From positions 124,001 through 188,000 of the forward strand of contig NZ_CALPCU010000001.1 in the NCBI RefSeq assembly GCF_943193085.1: a stretch of 64,000 nucleotides of DNA. Reading direction: 5' to 3'. Every line of letters begins with the position of its first letter. Positions within the stretch are counted from its first letter, which is position 1. Positions 8,468 to 15,628 of the stretch are shown piece after piece. The notes below the pieces were generated by a model that was not told where the DNA came from, searched no databases, and was given only the letters and a program-made list of their open reading frames with translations. Position numbers and translations under genes: made by a program. Origin of the DNA: Vermiculatibacterium agrestimuris. Lineage in GTDB: Bacteria; Bacillota; Clostridia; Oscillospirales; Oscillospiraceae.

Positions 8468-8825
8468 GTGAGCATCGCGGAGATCATTCCAATCAGTTTG
8501 CGAGAGGCAAACCGCTTTATTGAAAAGCACCACCGCCACAGCGGGCGCGCACAGGGCTGTAAATTTTGTGTGGCGCTCTCCGATGAGTCAGGGGTACTTC
8601 ATGGCGTTGCCGTTGTGGGGCGGTCGATCTCCCGGTATCTGGACGATGGACGGACGGCCGAGGTGACACGGCTCTGCACGGACGGCACATTCAACGGGTG
8701 CAGTTTCCTCTATGGCTTGCGCGCCGGGCCTCCGGGGCGGCGGGAGCTGGAATGTACCGGGCCGCCCCCGGACGGAGAGCCGGAACACCGGCCCGAAACG
8801 AATGTATTACAAGGAATTGAGGTGA
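8468..8825 (+). pseudogene. XF1762-like gene with internal deletion
   Basis: It starts at GTG 8468 with GGGAGGT just upstream. The first part reads ISLREANRFIEKHHRHSGRA, then CKFCVALSDESG and EVTRLCTDGTFNGCSFLYG, typical of the small acetyltransferase-like XF1762 family found in mobile elements. After LYG the frame breaks; the expected C terminus (GGSWNVPGRPRTESRNTGP) is found in another frame, ending at TGA 8823-8825. The middle part expected from the family is missing, so a deletion with frameshift has occurred. The gene sits between tadB and tadC, and its end supplies the ribosome site of tadC. Confidence 0.65.
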
Positions 8826-8831
8826 AACAGG

Positions 8832-9704
8832 TTGTATTTGATTTTACTATGCTTCGGAACACTCTTTGGCCTGGGAGCGTTCTTTTTACTGGCCGGACTT
8901 CTCCGGCTGCCCACTTCCGCCAGCACAAAGGCCGTGTTGACCGTCACAAATCGGGGAAAGGCGAAAAAGAACAGCATGAACGCCATCCTGTTCGACATGG
9001 CGGCAAAGGCCGCGCCTCTGGTTCGGCTGGACGCCTATAAACGGCGCAAGCTGGAGGCCCAGCTTAAATCCGCCGAAATTCAAATGTCCCCGGAAACCTA
9101 TGTGGCGGCAGCCTGGGTCAAGGCTGGCCTGATTGGACTGCTGGTGATCCCGGCCCTGCTGATTTTCCCTATTCTGGCGCCGGTGATCCTCTTTCTGGCG
9201 GTGGCTGTTTTTTTCAAGGAGCAGAAACGGGCGGATGAGATCGTCCAGCAGCGGCGGGAAGAAATTGAAACGGAGCTGCCCCGTTTTGTCAATACCGTGG
9301 AGCAGGAGCTTCGTTCCTCCCGTGATGTACTGAATATCCTGAAAGCCTACCAGCACAACGCCGGTCACGCCATGAAGCGGGAGCTGGAGATCACGATTGC
9401 GGATATGGCCTCCGGCAACGAGGAAAACGCCCTGACGCGCTGGGAGAGCCGGATCGGAAGCACCATGCTCTCCGATGTGGTGCGCGGGCTGATCTCCGTC
9501 AAGCGCGGCGACAACGGCATTATGTACTTCCAAATGCTCTCCATGACCTTCAAGCAGCTTGAACTCCAAAAGCTGAAGCTGGAGGCCATGAAGCAGCCGG
9601 GAAAAATGCGGAAGTATTCCTTTATGCTCCTGGGCTGCTTCCTGCTGATGTATCTGGGCGTTCTGGGCTATGTGGTCCTGGAAGCCTTTGGAGATTTGTT
9701 CTGA
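8832..9704 (+). CDS. tadC: TadC-like pilus assembly inner membrane protein
   Basis: 290 residues from TTG 8832, using a GAGGTG at 8819-8824 that lies in the remnant before it. It shows an N-terminal helix, a central hydrophobic pair (VKAGLIGLLVIPALLIFPIL and following), a GspF-type cytoplasmic domain (ETELPRFVNTVEQELRSSRD) and a C-terminal helix (FMLLGCFLLMYLGVLGYVV). It pairs with TadB as the Tad platform. The stop overlaps an ATG (TGATG) leading into the TadE-like gene. Confidence 0.8.
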   Translation: MYLILLCFGTLFGLGAFFLLAGLLRLPTSASTKAVLTVTNRGKAKKNSMNAILFDMAAKAAPLVRLDAYKRRKLEAQLKSAEIQMSPETYVAAAWVKAGLIGLLVIPALLIFPILAPVILFLAVAVFFKEQKRADEIVQQRREEIETELPRFVNTVEQELRSSRDVLNILKAYQHNAGHAMKRELEITIADMASGNEENALTRWESRIGSTMLSDVVRGLISVKRGDNGIMYFQMLSMTFKQLELQKLKLEAMKQPGKMRKYSFMLLGCFLLMYLGVLGYVVLEAFGDLF

Positions 9705-9721
9705 TGAAGGGAGGTAGCTGT

Positions 9722-10117
9722 TTGAGGCGGCTGCTGAAAGAAAAACGCGGGGAGGGCTTTGTGGATGTGTGCGTCCTTGTCCTGTCCGTTGCGCTTGTTC
9801 TGGCGCTGGTGGTCCGCATCGCCCCGGTGTTTGTGGCGAAACAAAACCTGGATGTGTTTGCGGATGAGCTGGTGCGGACAGCGGAGATCAATGGGCGGGT
9901 CGGTTCCGCCACCAACGCGAAAGCGGCGGATCTCCGGGAGGAAACAGGGCTTGACCCGGATATTTCATGGAGCGACACCGGCAAAATCCAGCTCGGCAAC
10001 GAGGTGACGGTGACGCTTACCACCACCGTTAATCTCGGCCTGTTCGGGGAGTTTGCGTCCTTCCCGGTCACACTCACCGCACGGGCCACAGGAGCCTCGG
10101 AGGTGTATTGGAAATGA
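9722..10117 (+). CDS. TadE-like pseudopilin (DUF4320 type)
   Basis: 131 residues from TTG 9722, six bases after GGGAGGT; ATG 9704 would overlap that site. A short basic N terminus (RRLLKEKRGEGFVDV) runs into one hydrophobic helix (CVLVLSVALVLALVVRIAPV), the layout of TadE/DUF4320 minor pilins cleaved by TadV-type peptidases just before the helix. The remainder is a small soluble domain. It is a probable substrate of the peptidase at 3,983. Confidence 0.72.
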   Translation: MRRLLKEKRGEGFVDVCVLVLSVALVLALVVRIAPVFVAKQNLDVFADELVRTAEINGRVGSATNAKAADLREETGLDPDISWSDTGKIQLGNEVTVTLTTTVNLGLFGEFASFPVTLTARATGASEVYWK

Positions 10118-10659
10118 ACAGGCTGAAAACAGTTTTGAAAGACAGGTCCGGGCAGGGCACGCCCATGATTCTGGCGGTGGTGGTCTGCTGCCTGATTTTG
10201 GCCTGCGTGGTGTTTGAATATATGCGGCTGATGATTGTGGCGCAGGGCGTCCGGGATTCTGTTCAATCCGCTATCGTAGCGGTGGCAACGGAAAATTGGG
10301 ATGAAGCCTACCCCGGCCTGCGGGAAGGGTATTCGGGAGGCTACCAGCTTTCCGGTTCGTCCTGGACAAAGAATGTCACTACCGGGAATGTGTATGACCG
10401 GCTGCAACAGGTGTTGGGCCTGGTGTACGAGGATGGGCGGTATCTGAAATACGCGGGGCCGGATTTGGAATATCGCTTTTATGATCTGCGCATGGAACTG
10501 GAAAACGCCCCGTTTGCACCCTCCGCGCCGGAGGGAATCACGCAGCTCAATGTGACGGGAACGGTCACGGTGGAGGTGCCCCTTTCCTTTGGGTTCGGCC
10601 ATCTGCCGCCCATGCAGATCACCATGAAGCTCAACGCCAAATATGTTCCCCGGTTTTAG
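10114..10659 (+). CDS. TadE/TadG-like pilin-type protein
   Basis: 181 residues from ATG 10114, with GGAGGT at 10099-10104; TTG 10108 is too close to that site. The N terminus (KTVLKDRSGQGTPM) precedes a hydrophobic helix (ILAVVVCCLILACVVFEYM), again a prepilin-like segment, followed by a 130-residue extracellular domain. It overlaps the preceding TadE-like gene by 4 bases and closes this part of the module; a 150-base gap with a promoter follows. Confidence 0.7.
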   Translation: MNRLKTVLKDRSGQGTPMILAVVVCCLILACVVFEYMRLMIVAQGVRDSVQSAIVAVATENWDEAYPGLREGYSGGYQLSGSSWTKNVTTGNVYDRLQQVLGLVYEDGRYLKYAGPDLEYRFYDLRMELENAPFAPSAPEGITQLNVTGTVTVEVPLSFGFGHLPPMQITMKLNAKYVPRF

Positions 10660-10723
10660 ATTTTGTCTATTTCTGCCTGGCGGTTTCCCATAGCGCAAAA
10701 AAATGTTTGTGTGTTCTTCCACC

Positions 10724-10753
10724 TGGACTCCGGTATTGTGCAACTGATATAAT
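10724..10753 (+). promoter_or_regulatory. Probable sigma-A promoter inside the ICE operon
   Basis: TGGACT (10724-10729) and a perfect TATAAT (10748-10753), 18 bases apart, lie in the gap before the next gene. A second TATAAT at 10783-10788 also exists. This could give the second half of the operon independent transcription. Confidence 0.45.
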
Positions 10754-10812
10754 GAGGGCAGAGGAACACATTGATTTTTTGATATAATTTCACCTTAAAA
10801 GGAGGATTCCAG

Positions 10813-11358
10813 ATGAACGAAAAAAATAAAAAACTGCTTGCCATCGTCGGTGTGGCGGCGGTGCTGCTGATCGTGATCGGTGTTTCTGTGTCCATGCTCG
10901 GCAAAAGCAGTCAGCCGTCCGGGACGGACCCGGCCGCCGCCCCTACGGATGTTACCACGGAGGATGTGAGCCAGCCCCCGGAGGAAGAAACCACGACGCC
11001 CACAGTGGAGGTCCCCGATGTTTCCGCGCCGGAAAACACCCCTGCGCAGGAACAGGCTGATCCTGTCCTGGATGTGGAGCAGGAGGATCAGGTGGATGTT
11101 GATTTGACCGACAGTGAGAGAAAGCCGGAAACCACTCCGCCGCCCGCACCGTCCCCGGAGGAACAGCAGGCGGCCAGCGAGAACGATGAGCCGATTGTTT
11201 CCGATCCCGCTGCCAATCAGCCCCAGAACGGCGATACGCAGAACGGCTCTATTTACATTGAGGGCTTCGGCTGGATTCCTGACGAGGGCGGCAGTTCTGT
11301 GCAGCACAATATTGATTCAGATGGAGATATAAATAAGCAAGTCGGCATCATGGGATGA
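10813..11358 (+). CDS. Membrane-anchored acidic Pro/Glu-rich protein (DUF6550-like)
   Basis: 181 residues with AAAGGAGG upstream. A basic N terminus and one transmembrane helix (residues 8-28) are followed by a low-complexity acidic and proline-rich extracellular stalk (PPEEETTTPTVEVPDVS) and a short conserved-looking end (GSIYIEGFGWIPDEGG). It resembles small ICE proteins annotated DUF6550; the function is unknown. The stalk suggests a wall-spanning spacer. A strong terminator follows. Confidence 0.6.
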   Translation: MNEKNKKLLAIVGVAAVLLIVIGVSVSMLGKSSQPSGTDPAAAPTDVTTEDVSQPPEEETTTPTVEVPDVSAPENTPAQEQADPVLDVEQEDQVDVDLTDSERKPETTPPPAPSPEEQQAASENDEPIVSDPAANQPQNGDTQNGSIYIEGFGWIPDEGGSSVQHNIDSDGDINKQVGIMG

Positions 11359-11370
11359 CCCTTGGCACAG

Positions 11371-11399
11371 GAGTGCGGCATTTCTGCCGTACTCTTTTT
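11371..11399 (+). terminator. Rho-independent terminator
   Basis: A 10-bp stem (GAGTGCGGCA pairing with TGCCGTACTC through one G-T pair) with loop TTTC is followed by TTTTT. It lies between the stalk protein and the large secreted protein, so the latter may depend on read-through or its own promoter. Confidence 0.75.
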
Positions 11400-11438
11400 A
11401 TGCTCTTTTTCAAAAATCAGCAGACTGGAGGTGCGCTT

Positions 11439-13139
11439 TTGAAACGGATTTTTGCCTTCTTTTTGAGCTTTTTGCTTATTCTGGGCATTTGCCCGATGAG
11501 CGCCCTGGCCGACACCGGAGGCAGCGGGAATGTGGACGGCGGTGGCGGCAGCATGGGACAGGGGACCTCGCAGAACTCATGGAACCCCGGCATGGATGGC
11601 GTAAGGATTACCGTTGTGGACGCAGAATCCGGCCAGCCGGTTTCTACTCCCTTCGACCTGACAAACAAAAATCCTACGATTAAAATTCATTTTGGAAAGA
11701 TCAGCAAAATCCAATACAGCAGAGGGACGGGCATTTCCCCCACCACAGGAAATTACGATTATTATACGCCTGCACAGGCTATGCCCCGCATTATCAGCAG
11801 CGGCAGTACCAAGGCAAATATTGAGGCCATCAAGAAATATTTTTGTTCTGAGTATGCGGTCGAGCTGGTGGCGCAGCAGACAGGGATCAACTATGATGAA
11901 CTGATTGGCGGCGAGTATAAGTTGCTTTTGGAGCCAATGGCCTACTTCAAGCACAATGGAGTTATGTACGCCATGACCGCCCATGAAGCGGCCCTCTACG
12001 ACAACCAGACGGGCGGCGCCCTGCGCAGGACCATGACGAGCCTGACCCATAAAAACCTCCCGCTGGCGATGTACCTTGAATATTCGGATTTAGGCTTTGC
12101 GGCCTATTCCGGTCCCGCGAACAAGACCTGTTCCAATGATACTATCATCGCCTACCTGGGCATGGGCATTGTCCGGTTTGAGGAACAGCCCCCGGAGCAG
12201 CCGGAACCCACCGACTATGACTACGAATACCGGGTGGACACCGATGTGATAACGCCGGTGACGCTCTATGCCGGTTCTGAGATCAACCCGGACGGCCCCG
12301 CCACTGTGACCTTTACCATCAAGGGCAGCACCTACCGCATGAGAAATATCGTCATCCCGGAGGGGGACAGTCAGCTTGCGTGGGTGAAGTGGCATACCCC
12401 GTCCGAACCGCAGGATATTACCATCACAGTACGCACAAACCGGGGGACTCTGAGCCAGACTACCATCAAGGCAAAAGTGGTTGATCTTTCCGGCAACGAC
12501 CCGCCGGACCCGAAGGCCACCGACACCGCAGGAAGCTGGCGGTCTAGCGGCGTTCCCAGCCGGGAGGAAAAGTCCTACGCCGCATGGAGCGTGTGGTGGG
12601 CACAGTGGCACCCGTATTGGGTGTGGCACAGCACCGGCGATGATGATGGATATTGGGTGGATGAGGGCTGGTATGATTTCTTCCGGGACAACTATTCCGC
12701 CTCCATGACCGCCACCACGAGGATTGAACCGGATGAGAAGGTGCCTACGGCAGCCGGGAATACCATGAAATCCGGCTACGGCGTGAGCAACACCGTCACC
12801 GCCACAGTCAGCACATCGGCGCCCATGTCCCACTACACCTACGGCCAGACGGCGGTTTCCTATTTCCCCGAATTTAACTATACGACCTACTGGCGCCTGC
12901 TGGACCGGCTCTCCAGCGGAAGAACAGCACGGTTCCAGTTTGCCGAAAATATTTACAGCACCTACAAGCAGCGGGTCCATTTTTCGCCGGTGTGGTTCCC
13001 CGATGGGAGCTATACAGTCAATACCCATGTGATGGACATTTGGACCCCGGCAGGGATGCTCTGCGCCAATCTCACTGATTCTGTGACCATCAGCGGCTCC
13101 CTCTACGATGACTGGCATATCGCGCCGGGGAACCCATGA
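11439..13139 (+). CDS. Large secreted surface protein of the conjugation/pilus operon
   Basis: 566 residues from TTG 11439, with GGAGGT eight bases upstream. A clear signal peptide (LKRIFAFFLSFLLILGICPM, then ALADTGG) is followed by a glycine-rich linker, a globular region with several aromatic repeats (KYFCSEYAVELVAQQTG; AWSVWWAQWHPYWVWHS) and beta-rich parts. No LPXTG or C-terminal anchor is visible. Its place after two TadE-like genes suggests an exported adhesin or a pilus-tip component. The family is not recognised. Confidence 0.7.
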   Translation: MKRIFAFFLSFLLILGICPMSALADTGGSGNVDGGGGSMGQGTSQNSWNPGMDGVRITVVDAESGQPVSTPFDLTNKNPTIKIHFGKISKIQYSRGTGISPTTGNYDYYTPAQAMPRIISSGSTKANIEAIKKYFCSEYAVELVAQQTGINYDELIGGEYKLLLEPMAYFKHNGVMYAMTAHEAALYDNQTGGALRRTMTSLTHKNLPLAMYLEYSDLGFAAYSGPANKTCSNDTIIAYLGMGIVRFEEQPPEQPEPTDYDYEYRVDTDVITPVTLYAGSEINPDGPATVTFTIKGSTYRMRNIVIPEGDSQLAWVKWHTPSEPQDITITVRTNRGTLSQTTIKAKVVDLSGNDPPDPKATDTAGSWRSSGVPSREEKSYAAWSVWWAQWHPYWVWHSTGDDDGYWVDEGWYDFFRDNYSASMTATTRIEPDEKVPTAAGNTMKSGYGVSNTVTATVSTSAPMSHYTYGQTAVSYFPEFNYTTYWRLLDRLSSGRTARFQFAENIYSTYKQRVHFSPVWFPDGSYTVNTHVMDIWTPAGMLCANLTDSVTISGSLYDDWHIAPGNP

Positions 13140-13567
13140 TGAGAAAGGGAAAAAAGATGAACAGCAATAGAGAAATCAAAGTGATGATATTTGAGCCGGG
13201 AAAGGAACCCTATACCGCTGTGCTGGAGGATTCCCTGGAACACCATCAGACCCTTGTCGGCGGCGAGATCGAATGTATCTCCCTGCCCCACGAAACCGTC
13301 TTGTGCTGTAACGCCGCTGGCAAATGGCTGGGCCTGCCTGTAAATCGCCAGTTAGGGAATGATACGCTTCACGGGACATTCTTTCTCTATGGCGACACCC
13401 CGGAGGGGCATGGCGTATCGCTGACCGAAGAACAAATCGCCTGTTTCCGGGACTACTTCACAGGGCCACGGCCTTCCGCCGTGACCTTTGAGGTGCGGTC
13501 AGCAAAAGATGCGGAGGAATTTCTGCGGCTGATGTTCGGGGGCCGGAAAGGTGGTGGTTCAAAATGA
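13136..13567 (+). CDS. DUF3846-like protein
   Basis: 143 residues; ATG 13136 overlaps the previous stop (ATGA), and ATG 13157 behind AAAGGGA is an alternative. The sequence EIKVMIFEPGKEPYTAVLED, then ETVLCCNAAGKWLGLPVNR and GTFFLYGDTPEGHG matches the pattern of DUF3846 proteins carried by Clostridia ICEs. It is soluble. Function unknown. Overlap with the next gene again shows tight coupling. Confidence 0.6.
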   Translation: MMRKGKKMNSNREIKVMIFEPGKEPYTAVLEDSLEHHQTLVGGEIECISLPHETVLCCNAAGKWLGLPVNRQLGNDTLHGTFFLYGDTPEGHGVSLTEEQIACFRDYFTGPRPSAVTFEVRSAKDAEEFLRLMFGGRKGGGSK

Positions 13568-13938
13568 GCAAGATGTTTTCTGTTGTGACCCTGGCCTCTG
13601 ATTCCGGCCTGCTGGAAGAATACTACGCTCCCGGAAGCCCGGACTGTGCGGAGGATCTCCTGGAGGATGAAATCATCCGGGATGATTTGAGAAGCCTGCC
13701 GAAAAGCGACCGGGTTTATGCGGAAGTGGGAACCTACCTCTACGGGGAAGGTGAAACAGAACGAGCCAGCGAAGAAGAACTGGCCTATTTCAGCAAAAAC
13801 TTTGAAGAACTGTATGCTTCTGTTCAAGTGGACTGGGTCGGCGGGCACAGTTTTGGATTTGCGGTTGAGGATGTGTTGCCGGACTATACTGATGAGCCGG
13901 AACCAGAACTGGAGGACGAGGATGATTTGGAACTGTAA
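13564..13938 (+). CDS. Uncharacterised acidic ICE protein
   Basis: 124 residues, ATG overlapping the previous stop. It is soluble and very acidic, ending in a run of Glu/Asp (EPEPELEDEDDLEL). Acidic, DNA-mimic-like small proteins sometimes act as anti-restriction factors in mobile elements, but nothing specific supports that here. No family recognised. Confidence 0.5.
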   Translation: MSKMFSVVTLASDSGLLEEYYAPGSPDCAEDLLEDEIIRDDLRSLPKSDRVYAEVGTYLYGEGETERASEEELAYFSKNFEELYASVQVDWVGGHSFGFAVEDVLPDYTDEPEPELEDEDDLEL

Positions 13939-13967
13939 ACTGCGGCAAGGAAAGCGAGGTTGATAGG

Positions 13968-14666
13968 TTGCTGCTGCCGATCATTATGATTTTGGTATGC
14001 GTACTGCTGGGAGGCGGTACGCTTCTTTTTTTGAAATTTTCAGAAAGGCGCAAGAAAGCCAAGAGCAGGGATAAGGAAGAACTGGCGCAGATGACGGCCA
14101 ATGAGTTTGTCAATGTCAAGGATATTCGCGGGAGCTTCCTTTACACCCGTGACGGCATGGCGCTGGCGTACCTGAAAATATTTCCCATCAGCACGGAGCT
14201 GTTCAGCAAGAATGAAAAGCGGCTGATCGCCAAGCAGCTCACGGTCAGCCTGTCCAGCGGCCAATATCCGTTTCAGCTTTTGGCGGTTTCCCGCCCGGTG
14301 GATATTTCTCCCCTGATGGCGGAACTGTCCTCTACCCTCACAGCTTCCTCCAATATCAAGCAAAAGGAGCTGCTGAAGCATGAGATCGTGGAGATGGGCG
14401 GGTTTGCCCTCTCCGGCGAGGTGGTGGAACGGCAGTTTTACATCAAAATCTGGGACAAGGCGGTTGATGGTGTAGAGCGGGAGCTGCTGCAAAAGCTGAA
14501 ATATCTGTCCGGTTATTTTGCCGACTGCGGTATCCAGACCGAGATTCTGGAGCAGCAGGATATTGTACGGCTGTGCAATCTGGTGAACAACCCGGCCTAT
14601 GTCCATTTGGAGGACGCCGGGTTTGAAGCGGCGATCCCGATTTTAGAAAGTGTAGGTGTTGTGTAA
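13968..14666 (+). CDS. VirB4 N-terminal-like membrane protein (separate gene)
   Basis: 232 residues from TTG 13968. An N-terminal transmembrane helix (LLLPIIMILVCVLLGGGTLL) is followed by a soluble domain (VNVKDIRGSFLYTRDGMALA; KRLIAKQLTVSLSSGQYPFQ) that resembles the N-terminal region of VirB4/TraE proteins. The ATPase part is encoded separately at 15,629, with a PAPS-reductase-like gene between them. It may be a membrane partner or the split N-terminal domain of VirB4; I favour a natural two-gene arrangement, as both parts have proper starts and ends. Confidence 0.55.
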   Translation: MLLPIIMILVCVLLGGGTLLFLKFSERRKKAKSRDKEELAQMTANEFVNVKDIRGSFLYTRDGMALAYLKIFPISTELFSKNEKRLIAKQLTVSLSSGQYPFQLLAVSRPVDISPLMAELSSTLTASSNIKQKELLKHEIVEMGGFALSGEVVERQFYIKIWDKAVDGVERELLQKLKYLSGYFADCGIQTEILEQQDIVRLCNLVNNPAYVHLEDAGFEAAIPILESVGVV

Positions 14667-14668
14667 GA

Positions 14669-15613
14669 ATGAAGCACACCCGGCAGGATTTGAACATCAT
14701 GCAGGGTTGGAGCCTCGAAGAAAAGATCAAAGTATCGCAGATGAAAATATTGGAATGGTACAGGGCGTACAGCGGGCAGGTCTTTACCAGCTTTTCCGGC
14801 GGTAAGGATTCCACGGTACTCCTTGATTTGGCACGGCAGGTCTGCCCGGATATTCCCGCCGTGTATGTGGACACGGGGCTGGAATACCCCGAACTGCGCG
14901 ATTTTGTAAAAACGAAAGACAATGTGATTTGGCTTCGCCCACGCTATCCGTTTACGCAGATCATTGAGAAATACGGCTATCCGGTCATTTCCAAGGAAGT
15001 GTCCGATGCCGTCAGCGGCGCACGGAAAGGCCAGCCTTACCGTTTGGCTCGCCTGAACGGTGAATTGCTGGATAAGAACGGAAAGAAGTCGATCTACAAC
15101 TGTGAGAAATACAAGTATCTTCTGGACGCCCCCTTTGCGGTTTCAGCCCGGTGCTGTTACCACATGAAAAAGGCCCCGCTGAACAAGTTTGAACGGCAGT
15201 CCGGGCGGCATCCCATTACGGGAGTGCTGGCCTGTGAGAGTAAGCTGCGGGAGCAGTCTTACCTTAAATTTGGCTGCAACGGCTATGAACGCAGGCGTCC
15301 CCTCAGCCAGCCCCTTGCGTTCTGGCGGGAGGAAGATATTTTGCTCTACCTGAAAATGACCGGCATCCCCTATGCGCCCATCTATGGGGATATTGTGGAG
15401 GTCAAAAAGAGGAACGGCGCCCCGACTCTGAAAACCACCGGCGTTTCCAGATCGGGGTGCATGTATTGTATGTACGGCGTTCATCTGGAGCATGAGCCGA
15501 ATCGGTTTCAGCTCATGGAGAAAACCCATCCCCAGCAGTACCACTACTGCATCCATGAGCTGGAGCTGGGCGCTGTCTTAGATTATATCGGTGTGCCGTA
15601 CTCGTGCCGCTGA
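14669..15613 (+). CDS. PAPS-reductase-like PP-loop protein
   Basis: 314 residues starting three bases after the preceding stop. The ATP pyrophosphatase PP-loop SGGKDS is at residues 43-48 (VFTSFSGGKDSTVLLDLARQ), with the strand VYVDTGLEYPE that follows in the PAPS reductase/DndC superfamily. Cysteines occur as ARCCYHMKK and RSGCMYCMYG, which could bind a cluster or metal. Such proteins either reduce PAPS or adenylate DNA/RNA in thiolation chemistry. No cysteine biosynthesis genes are nearby, so a DNA- or nucleotide-directed role is possible but unproven. Confidence 0.8.
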   Translation: MKHTRQDLNIMQGWSLEEKIKVSQMKILEWYRAYSGQVFTSFSGGKDSTVLLDLARQVCPDIPAVYVDTGLEYPELRDFVKTKDNVIWLRPRYPFTQIIEKYGYPVISKEVSDAVSGARKGQPYRLARLNGELLDKNGKKSIYNCEKYKYLLDAPFAVSARCCYHMKKAPLNKFERQSGRHPITGVLACESKLREQSYLKFGCNGYERRRPLSQPLAFWREEDILLYLKMTGIPYAPIYGDIVEVKKRNGAPTLKTTGVSRSGCMYCMYGVHLEHEPNRFQLMEKTHPQQYHYCIHELELGAVLDYIGVPYSCR

Positions 15614-15628
15614 TTTGGAGGTGTATCA

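Noticed and set aside
10660..10812. A missing Flp-type major pilin gene between the TadE-like gene and the stalk protein
   Set aside because: No frame with a prepilin-like hydrophobic helix is present here; the stretch fits promoter sequence.
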